Positions 10,001 through 16,555 of a stretch of DNA of 64,000 bases are shown piece after piece. The DNA is from Echinicola sp. 20G (GTDB taxonomy: Bacteria > Bacteroidota > Bacteroidia > Cytophagales > Cyclobacteriaceae): assembly GCF_015533855.1 (NCBI RefSeq), contig NZ_AP024154.1, positions 2,114,501 to 2,178,500 on the forward strand, written 5' to 3'. The notes under the pieces were generated by a model. That model had not been told where the DNA came from. It ran no database searches and worked only from the letters and a program-made list of their open reading frames with translations. Positions within the stretch are counted from its first letter, which is position 1, and each line of letters opens with the position of its first letter. Both the position numbers and the translations under genes were made by a program.

Positions 10001-10120
10001 AGGGTCACCGTCATTTTTTAAAATTACTTTACCTGTAATCTCACGATCTTGCGCATAGGTTAGCATGGGCAAGAGGAGAAGACAGGAAATGAAGAATACA
10101 AGAGTAGCTCTTCTTTCCAT
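7007..10120 (-). CDS. SusC/RagA-family TonB-dependent oligosaccharide transporter
   Basis: A 1037-residue outer-membrane transporter. In order it has a signal peptide (about 1-23), a carboxypeptidase-D-like beta-sandwich (about 27-95, starting REITGKV), a TonB-box region with EEVVVVGYG, a plug with MPINRVEQALQGRTSGL and VRVRGL, and a 22-strand barrel ending in an aromatic residue (VGVQVGF). Length and motifs are normal for the family. It is the first gene of the susCD-GH5-GH16 operon. A TAnnTTTG -7 box and repeated ACTACAT motifs lie upstream. A DUF4974/FecR-anti-sigma partner is absent; the neighbouring Y_Y_Y/LuxR protein is the likely regulator. Confidence 0.96.
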   Translation of the reverse strand: MERRATLVFFISCLLLLPMLTYAQDREITGKVILKNDGDPLPGVAVMIEGSGTGTITDVEGLFNIKASQGDVLVFSLLGMETQKVTITNQSNLEISMEENLSSLEEVVVVGYGVQKKSVVTGAISSVKGEDLESMPINRVEQALQGRTSGLTVAASSGQPGSGATVRVRGLTTFGNNDPLWVVDGVVVDNGGIGYLNQSDIESIEVLKDAASQAIYGARAAAGVILVTTKKGEAGKMRVNYNGYYGTSAPAKKLDLLNASQYAMIRNEAAVNAGNAAPFPNPESYGKGTDWQDLIFNDNAMRQNHELSISGGSDVSTFYASFGYLEQEGIVASDISRYKRTNIRLNSEHKLAKWLKVGQNLGYAHDKSIGLGNTNSEFGGPLSSAINLDPITEAVITDPNIANQPPYGTNPVVRDAMGNPYGISTIVAQEMTNPLAYMQTRLGNYSWSDNIVGNVYAEAEPIEGLKLRSTLGAKLSFWGSESFTPIFYLNATNVSNQTKFSRGQNRRFDWNLENTISYSKTIDSHNFTVLLGQGAYLDNRGRSLDVTFFNVPASNFDDASLNFKVPNDQRTADGSEGAGHAVSSLFARANYNYAEKYLLEALVRRDGSSRFGTNNRYGVFPSFSAGWVASQEDFWPTNAVINFLKVRGGYGVVGNDNIGDFAFLSTIGSGRNYTIGNTGSYAIGYSPNAPSNPDLKWEETSQANIGFEATLFEDFNITFDWYKKVTNGILQNPRIPGYVGAISNPAANIADMENRGVELEIGYRKQLGALNLSLSGNVSYLENEVTNLGEEISYLSGGQSFQASSYPITRTAVGQSMNSFFGFETMGIFQTIEEVENYTNSEGNMIQPNAQPGDFIWADLNDDGQITEEDRTFIGNPTPSWSYGFTANLEWKNFDMVLFGQGVAGNKIFQGLRRLDIGNANWQTEALDRWTGPGTSNDYPRIVEGDPNKNFNNPSDFYLEDGSYFRIKTLQFGYSLPKSLTEKAGMNRARIYVMSENLLTITKYTGYDPEIGGGVMSIDRGIYPQARSFMVGVQVGF

Positions 10121-10197
10121 AGGATTTTGGGTTAGGTTATTTATCTATTTATTGTTATTCAGTTTTTCGATCCTTACAGAGGCCGAAAAACTTTAAT

Positions 10198-10205
10198 CAA
10201 AGTTA
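10198..10205 (-). promoter_or_regulatory. -7 promoter box for susC
   Basis: On the minus strand this reads TAACTTTG, matching TAnnTTTG, about 78 bases upstream of the susC ATG. No convincing -33 TTG is found at standard spacing, which would fit an activator-dependent promoter. Confidence 0.45.
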
Positions 10206-10239
10206 ACCCTACACCAAGCCATAAAAGAAATAAAACACC

Positions 10240-10311
10240 ACTACATTAGCCCTACAAAAAAGTAAAAAAGTCCGTTTTTTGCCTTTTTGGGGCACTACAT
10301 GGCTACTACAT
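10240..10311. promoter_or_regulatory. ACTACAT repeats upstream of susC (candidate activator sites)
   Basis: ACTACAT occurs at 10240-10246, 10294-10300 and 10305-10311, the last two exactly 11 bp apart, one helical turn. CCCTACA occurs nearby at 10207-10213 and 10250-10256. All lie upstream of the -7 box, where an activator would bind. The likely binder is the LuxR-type protein encoded immediately upstream; this is an inference. Confidence 0.4.
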
Positions 10312-10346
10312 GTATAGAACGGAATGTTTGCTTAGATTTTGATTGT

Positions 10347-13277
10347 TCAGTTGGATGGATCATTTTGGTCATGGTCAGTTGTGGACTGGATCAAGAAATC
10401 AAAGAGGTTTGTCTCTGGTGTGATCAGCAGTTTCTTCCTTAGCCTGTACCTACCTACTTCCACCGCTTTTAAAGAAATACTTAGCAGTTGAGCGATTTCT
10501 TTTGAGGATAAATTCATTTTCACAAATGCACAAAGCTTAAGCTCATTTGGGGTAAGGTCAGGGTATTTTTCTTTGAGTATGCTCAGAAAGTTAGAATGGA
10601 CATGGTCAAAGTGCATTGAAAAACGGTCCCAGTCACTATCGCTCCGTTCCACTTCGCTGATTAATTTCAAAAGCCGCTTAAAGTCCGAGGATTCACTTTC
10701 TAAGCTGTGGTTTTTTCCTAAGTACAAAAGTTCTTCTTTGATTTTGGTTAGGACTTTTCCACGTTGAACAAGATGCATGGTTGTGGAGGCTAACTCTTGA
10801 TTTTTATGGTTGATGTCTGCTTGAAGTTTTTCGTTTCTTAGTTTTACGATTTCCTTTTCGTTTCTGTCAATTTCAAGCTGATGGTATTTTTTTAGATGCG
10901 CTTGTTCTCTGAGGTGCTTTTTCTTTTGCCACTTTAAAATAAGGTAGATGCTTCCTGCAAGGATCAGAAGGTAACAGCAATAGCTCCACACAGTATTGTA
11001 CCAGGCAGGAAGAACAGTGAAACTATAGGTGCTGATAGTAGATTCATTACCCAGGTTGTTCCTGGACTTTACTTTAAAAGTATAATCGCCGGCGGGCAGA
11101 TTAGTATAGTCTTTTTCACTTTTATTGTTCCATATGGACCACTGTTTGTCGAAGCCTTCCAAAAGATAACTGTATTCTAGATTGCTGAATTGGCCAAAAA
11201 GCGTGCTTGAGTATTCGAAATGAAGTGAGTTTTGGGTGCTGTTGAAAATAATTGGAGATGCTTTCTCGGTAGGTGTTGCTTTAAACTGAGTGTGTCCTCC
11301 GAATACGATACTGTCCTTTTTTCCAAAAAGGCTGACTTTGCCTATCAAGATATCTGGTTGGGTGATATTGTTCCGGTATTTTTCATAGTTGATATGGAAG
11401 AACCCTTTGTTCGCACCAATGAAAATATTATTGGCATCCAGCGGTGTGATTGATTCATGTCCACCCACTACTTTTCCGGACAGCTCGGGCAAGTGAATGA
11501 TGGAGAAAGGTTGTTTTTCATTGGGTGTGCTAAAATCAATTACACTTACGGTCTTGTTGGATACATACCAGATGTTGCCTTGTTTGTCCTCTTGTAGATG
11601 TTGGATGCTCACTCCTTCCAATGCTCTATTTACAAGGTCAGAAGCTTTGAATTTTTGTGTGTTTTGATCGAATTCATAAATGCCATCTTCTGTTGCGACC
11701 ACAATTCTGTTTTTGATCCTGAACAGGTAATTATAGAGGTCTGAAGGTAGACCGTCTTTAGCAGTGAAAATCGTGGTTTTTTCTATTTTTGACTGATTTT
11801 CGGATAGGTCTATTTTAAGTACTCCACGGTAGGGATGTGAACCCCAAATGACTTGATGCTGATAGTCCATGATCATAAATCTCAAGGACTCGGACAGGCC
11901 TTCCATATGTTTTTGATGGAGAAATGCTCCGTCTTTAAAATCAATTTCAGATAATCCTGTATAAGTACCTATGTATACCTTGTTGCTGGGCATGATAGTT
12001 GATGCAGGCTGGAAAATCCAAGTGCCTGGCGTAGGGTATATTTGATAGGATGTTCCGTTTTCAATGAAGAAAGCTCCTTCTTCATGTGCCATTAACAAAT
12101 GATTATTCACTTCCTGCAGGTTCCAAACTTGTCCTGTGCTAAAACGCACTGGTGAAAATTTGCCTTTACTGAAGCTTAAGTCTTTTTCTTTTTCATTGAA
12201 TTGGAACTGGTACAAGCCATCTGAAGTGCCAATGTACAGTTTGTCATGGAAAAATGACGACGCATATCCTGTCACTCTTTTATTTTGGTCTGGATGTATT
12301 TGCTTAATGGCTCCATTGATGTCGACATAATCAATTCCATCATCCAGGCCTACCCAGAGTCCTTTGTTTTGATCAATAAATATGCTTCTGACATTGTTGG
12401 TTTGCATGCCTTCATTATAAGCGTATTGCTGGAGGAGTTTACCTTGATTGTTCATGATCAATAACCCCGCTGATTTGGTGCCTAACCCGATCCACTGATC
12501 ATTGATGCTCGCCATGCAATTGATGCGGTGGTTAATGAGCAAATCATCAAAATCTGTTTGGTATCTTGTGAATTTGTTATTGTGTAGAAGGTAAAGCCCT
12601 TGATCAGCAGAGGAGAAAAGCGTAGAGTCTACTCCTAGTTCAGTTACTCCATTTAAGTCTGGAAGGGTGAAATTAGTGTCTTCAACTACAGGCTTCCAGA
12701 CTTCTCCATCAAATATCAATAGCCCATGCCCCTCTTCTTGGGCATATATTCTTTCTCCTGATTTTTCCAGAAATTTCCATTCTGTGTCAGATTTGAAAAC
12801 CCTGATTCTATTGCCTTTATAATGAAGAATTTTGGTGAATTCCATAAAAAACACCTCGTCATTATGGATCACTATATTCCAGATATCAGCAAAGTTCCTG
12901 TCTTCTTCAGGAATGAGGTGTTTTAGAGAGTTGAATTTTAACTCTCCATTAGATTGAGGAGCGAAATAGCCTATATCATCTTGTCCACCAACAAAAATCT
13001 TGTTTTCTGAATCTAGTTTTACAGACCGGATGATGGTTTGATTGGGTAATTGGTGTAGGTTCCAGTACCTGCCATTAAAAGTAAGTAAGCCTTCATTGTT
13101 TCCGAAATATAGTATCCCTCTTTCATCCTGCGTAGTTGACCAGTTTTGTAACCCTGCTTTGTATTCAAGGTTGTTGTAGTTAATGATCTTTGGAGAAGCC
13201 AATTGTTGTTGGCCCATTGAATACAAATTGACACAGAGGAAAGAGAGTGATAAAATTAATGTTTTAAGCATAGGCAT
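10347..13277 (-). CDS. Membrane-spanning Y_Y_Y/LuxR regulator of the SusCD locus
   Basis: A 976-residue one-component sensor. A signal peptide (about 1-22) is followed by two-component-regulator beta-propeller repeats (about 40-680, with phrases such as GLWVGLDDGIDYV and GNIWYVSNKTVSVI), then a Y_Y_Y domain (about 690-770, LEYSYLLEGFDKQW). Next come one membrane span (about 775-797), a cytoplasmic coiled coil rich in K/E, and a C-terminal LuxR-type helix-turn-helix (about 915-960, NLSSKEIAQLLSIS). There is no histidine kinase or receiver domain, so the periplasmic sensor probably signals directly to the DNA-binding domain, as in SusR-like regulators. It lies directly upstream of susC on the same strand and probably activates it. 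Confidence 0.88.
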   Translation of the reverse strand: MPMLKTLILSLSFLCVNLYSMGQQQLASPKIINYNNLEYKAGLQNWSTTQDERGILYFGNNEGLLTFNGRYWNLHQLPNQTIIRSVKLDSENKIFVGGQDDIGYFAPQSNGELKFNSLKHLIPEEDRNFADIWNIVIHNDEVFFMEFTKILHYKGNRIRVFKSDTEWKFLEKSGERIYAQEEGHGLLIFDGEVWKPVVEDTNFTLPDLNGVTELGVDSTLFSSADQGLYLLHNNKFTRYQTDFDDLLINHRINCMASINDQWIGLGTKSAGLLIMNNQGKLLQQYAYNEGMQTNNVRSIFIDQNKGLWVGLDDGIDYVDINGAIKQIHPDQNKRVTGYASSFFHDKLYIGTSDGLYQFQFNEKEKDLSFSKGKFSPVRFSTGQVWNLQEVNNHLLMAHEEGAFFIENGTSYQIYPTPGTWIFQPASTIMPSNKVYIGTYTGLSEIDFKDGAFLHQKHMEGLSESLRFMIMDYQHQVIWGSHPYRGVLKIDLSENQSKIEKTTIFTAKDGLPSDLYNYLFRIKNRIVVATEDGIYEFDQNTQKFKASDLVNRALEGVSIQHLQEDKQGNIWYVSNKTVSVIDFSTPNEKQPFSIIHLPELSGKVVGGHESITPLDANNIFIGANKGFFHINYEKYRNNITQPDILIGKVSLFGKKDSIVFGGHTQFKATPTEKASPIIFNSTQNSLHFEYSSTLFGQFSNLEYSYLLEGFDKQWSIWNNKSEKDYTNLPAGDYTFKVKSRNNLGNESTISTYSFTVLPAWYNTVWSYCCYLLILAGSIYLILKWQKKKHLREQAHLKKYHQLEIDRNEKEIVKLRNEKLQADINHKNQELASTTMHLVQRGKVLTKIKEELLYLGKNHSLESESSDFKRLLKLISEVERSDSDWDRFSMHFDHVHSNFLSILKEKYPDLTPNELKLCAFVKMNLSSKEIAQLLSISLKAVEVGRYRLRKKLLITPETNLFDFLIQSTTDHDQNDPSN

Positions 13278-13967
13278 TTGGGTAATTTTCTTTCAGGAAA
13301 ATTCTGCATAATTATAATAAATAAACTTACACCAAATGGGTTTTTCAAAAAGCTAATTTTATTTGAGTTGGAATAAGTGAATGTTTTCTTTCTTTATTGA
13401 TAAAGTATATAAAAGAGATATAGTTGTAACTAAAGTTTGTTTGAAAAAGATAGTTTAATGTTTTTGGTTAGATTTGTGGATTACTTTTTGGTAGAAAATT
13501 AGGACTTATAATTATTTCGCCGTTTGTATGAAGAGTGAATTATTTTTTCACGGAAAATACACTTTTATAGAGAAAAATGACTTTAACCGTAATTGGCTGG
13601 TTGTCAGATGGTAAAGTTTTTGTGGTGTGAGGGTTGATTTATTTTCAGAAACTCTAGTTGTAAAAAGTAGTTTTTTTGACATTTTATTTCGTAAAGTTGT
13701 TTTTCGCATAATTAGAGGAAAGAAATATTCTGAAATTTAAAAATGAAAATTATTGGTATAGTTATTGAAATGCTTTTAACTAGGTTTTATAACTAATAAG
13801 TTATATACAAAAGTAAATGTAAAAGTTGCTTTTTTTTCTTGGTTTTAAACAATTTGAAGCTTCATGTATATTAAAAAATTCCAATTGTAACCGTTTAAAA
13901 AAAATATCTTTTCTACATTTGCCAACGTTTTTACCTTCAAAAGTTGGGTTGAATCCATTTAGTTAAA
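13278..13967. other. 690-bp AT-rich divergent intergenic region
   Basis: No reading frame, tRNA or strong hairpin is supported here. The region separates the minus-strand regulator from the plus-strand M28 gene and is rich in T and A tracts. The only clear signal is a -7-type box near its right end (13914-13921). It may carry distal promoter elements for both genes or be a decayed gene. Confidence 0.6.
13914..13921 (+). promoter_or_regulatory. -7 promoter box for the M28 peptidase gene
   Basis: TACATTTG matches TAnnTTTG, 46 bases before the ATG at 13968. The nearest TTG lies 26 bases upstream, longer than the usual spacing, so the -33 element is uncertain. Confidence 0.4.
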
Positions 13968-14960
13968 ATGTTAGAGATATTGAATAAAGGTTTTAAGAAG
14001 GCAGTTCTGGGTATTGTTTTTTTGAGCTGTACGACTACGACAGTTCTTGCCCAAGCAAGAGAAGTGAGGATCACGGAAGAGGAGCTGGAAGAGCATGTTG
14101 CTTTTTTAACGTCGCCCAAAAATAAAGGGAGGTATCCAGGCTCAAGAGGAAACAAGCGCGTGGTCAAATATATAGAAAACAGTTTTGAGGAAGTTGGTGT
14201 AAAGTCTTTTGATGGAGAATATCTTCAGGAGTTTAAGGCAGAGCTTAGGGTAGCAAAGGGTGAAAACCCAAGAAATCCAGTTAAAACTTGGAATGTGGTT
14301 GGCTACATAGAAGGAAACGATCCCTACTTAAAAGATGAATATGTGGTGTTGGGTGCGCATTATGACCACTTAGGTTTAGGTGGCCCCTCTTCAAAAAAGC
14401 CTGGAGTTAAAGAAATCCATCCTGGAGCAGATGACAATGCCAGTGGTACTTCAGCATTATTGGAGATTGCTGAAAAGCTTGCGGGCAATAGGTTTATGCT
14501 TCGTAGAAGTGTGATTTTGGTAGCTTTTGGTGCAGAGGAACAAGGTCTGCTAGGATCGAAGTATTTTGTAGATAACCTGCCAGTGAAAAAGGAAAACATC
14601 AAGCTCATGATCAACATGGATATGGTGGGGCGCCTGAATCAAGAGGGACAAGTGTATATGGGGGGTGCAGGGACTTTTCCAGATGGTGTAGCGTTGATGA
14701 AAAAACTTGGAAGTGAGTTAGGCTTAAATCCAGTTGTCCATGCTGGAGAAGTAGGTGGCTCTGATCACGTGTCTTTTTATAGAGCAGGAATTTCGGTGAT
14801 CGGAATGCATACCGGAGGTCATCCTCAATATCATAGGCCAGAAGATACTATCGATTTTATTAATTTCCCTGGAGAAAGAAAGGTAGCAGAATATGTTTAC
14901 AGAACCATCATAAAAATCGGAGGAGAAGATTATGAAATGGAATTTATCAATCAAGATTGA
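13968..14960 (+). CDS. Exported M28-family zinc aminopeptidase
   Basis: A 330-residue metallopeptidase. The signal peptide covers about residues 1-29 (ending VLAQA). The two-zinc site of family M28 is complete: His131 in GAHYDH, Asp155 in GADDNASG, the Glu190-Glu191 pair in GAEEQGLLGS, Asp218 in NMDMVG and His289 in HPQYHRPEDT. It probably trims peptides in the periplasm or outside the cell. It sits between the SusCD regulator and the glucuronate/xylan genes, on the plus strand, 250 bases ahead of uxuA, so it has no obvious carbohydrate role. Substrate is unknown. Confidence 0.92.
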   Translation: MLEILNKGFKKAVLGIVFLSCTTTTVLAQAREVRITEEELEEHVAFLTSPKNKGRYPGSRGNKRVVKYIENSFEEVGVKSFDGEYLQEFKAELRVAKGENPRNPVKTWNVVGYIEGNDPYLKDEYVVLGAHYDHLGLGGPSSKKPGVKEIHPGADDNASGTSALLEIAEKLAGNRFMLRRSVILVAFGAEEQGLLGSKYFVDNLPVKKENIKLMINMDMVGRLNQEGQVYMGGAGTFPDGVALMKKLGSELGLNPVVHAGEVGGSDHVSFYRAGISVIGMHTGGHPQYHRPEDTIDFINFPGERKVAEYVYRTIIKIGGEDYEMEFINQD

Positions 14961-15207
14961 TTTGATTCCGATATAATTTTTTTAGTAAAATGAAGCCATA
15001 AGTTTCCCTACAAGTTTTTTAGTCAGTTGGCTTTTTTTGACATACTTAGATGATTTAGTCTAGTGATATATTTATAAATAGTTAAAATAGTTCACTAGCC
15101 AAACTTAGCTCATTGCAAAAGTTTAAGGCCAACCAATGCGGTACAGTTTTTTAAAATACAATATTTAATTTAAGCCATTGGCAGAAGTATTTTAAGAAAT
15201 AATAGAT

Positions 15208-16374
15208 ATGACATTGATCCAAACTTTGCGATGGTATGGGCCCAGTGACCCAGTAAGTCTAAAAGATATAAAACAAGCAGGCGCAAGTGGAGTCGTTTCT
15301 GCCTTGCATCAAGTACCACATGGAAATGAATGGCCAGTTTCCCAAATCATAGAACGAAAGCATGCTATTGAGAAAGAGGGATTGAAGTGGTCAGTGGTGG
15401 AAAGCGTGCCCGTGCATGAGGCGATTAAGACAAAAAATAAGGACTGTGAGTTTTATTTAAATAATTACAAGAAAACCTTAAGAAACCTTTCTATTTGCGG
15501 TCTAAAGACTATTTGCTACAATTTTATGCCAGTTTTGGATTGGACAAGAACTGAATTGGCTTGGCCTTTGGGAAATGGAGCTAAGGCGCTATATCTGGAC
15601 TGGGTAGATTTGGCTGTGTTTGATATGAAGGTTTTGAAAAGGTCTGGAGCATCATCTTTTTATCAATCAGCAGTGCTTGAGCAAGTGGAGGAAAGGTATG
15701 TCAAGATGTCTTCTGAACGACTTGCCGAACTTACAGAAATTATACTGATGGGAGTGCCAACAGAAGGGGGAGTTACATTGAATCAGCTTCGAGAAAGTAT
15801 TGATATTTACAAATCGATAGGAAAAGAGGGGTTACAGGAAAATTTACGTCATTTTTTATCCAGTATTATGGAGGTATGTGAAGAAGAAAATATCCAAATG
15901 ACCATTCATCCTGATGACCCACCATTTCCGATTTTGGGTTTGCCTAGGATTGCTTCAAGCAAGGAGGATCTGGAATACATTCTTCAAGCAGTAGACGAGC
16001 CCTTCAATGGAATATGTTTTTGTACTGGATCGCTTGGAGCTGGAAGCCATAATGACCTGCCTGAAATTCTGAATGCTGTTGGTAGTAGGGTCTATTTTGC
16101 ACACCTCAGAAATGTTAAGAAGGACAATTTTGGCAACTTTTATGAATCTGATCATTTAGATGGTGATGTGGACATGTATGAGATCATGCGAAAACTCGTG
16201 GAGTTAAATGCAAATAGAGATCAGCCCATTACTTTTAGGCCAGATCATGGTCACCAAATGTTGGACGATTTAAATAAAATAAGTAATCCAGGATACTCTG
16301 CTATAGGAAGATTGAAGGGCCTGGCTGAGCTCAGGGGGCTAGAAATGGGGATAACAAGAGGGATACAAAAATGA
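15208..16374 (+). CDS. uxuA: Mannonate dehydratase
   Basis: A 388-residue cytosolic enzyme that converts D-mannonate to 2-keto-3-deoxy-D-gluconate (EC 4.2.1.8), a step in glucuronate breakdown. UxuA signatures include LRWYGPSDPVSL at the N-terminus, WSVVESVPVHE, CYNFMPVLDWTRTEL, MTIHPDDPPFPILGLPRI, CTGSLGAG and the C-terminal RPDHGHQMLDD. Its His and Cys residues fit the metal site of the UxuA TIM barrel. Length is normal. It stands 181 bases before the GH115 alpha-glucuronidase, which would supply glucuronic acid. UxaC and the mannonate oxidoreductase are not in the window. Confidence 0.95.
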   Translation: MTLIQTLRWYGPSDPVSLKDIKQAGASGVVSALHQVPHGNEWPVSQIIERKHAIEKEGLKWSVVESVPVHEAIKTKNKDCEFYLNNYKKTLRNLSICGLKTICYNFMPVLDWTRTELAWPLGNGAKALYLDWVDLAVFDMKVLKRSGASSFYQSAVLEQVEERYVKMSSERLAELTEIILMGVPTEGGVTLNQLRESIDIYKSIGKEGLQENLRHFLSSIMEVCEEENIQMTIHPDDPPFPILGLPRIASSKEDLEYILQAVDEPFNGICFCTGSLGAGSHNDLPEILNAVGSRVYFAHLRNVKKDNFGNFYESDHLDGDVDMYEIMRKLVELNANRDQPITFRPDHGHQMLDDLNKISNPGYSAIGRLKGLAELRGLEMGITRGIQK

Positions 16375-16555
16375 AGTTTGATCAGTTATAAGTGATTTCA
16401 TTGATGACGAATCTGTAGGACTTTTGTTTGCCCTGTCCAATGAAGTGGTTGGGAATTTAAAATGAAATTACCTTTAATTTCGGATTTTTATGTTATTCCT
16501 TTTCAAATATTAAAGTAAAATGATAATGAATATTACCTGACAAAAATAACCTTTC

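Noticed and set aside
10347..13277. Hybrid two-component system (HTCS)
   Set aside because: The protein has the propeller and Y_Y_Y sensor but no kinase or receiver domains; the output is a LuxR-type domain directly after the membrane span.
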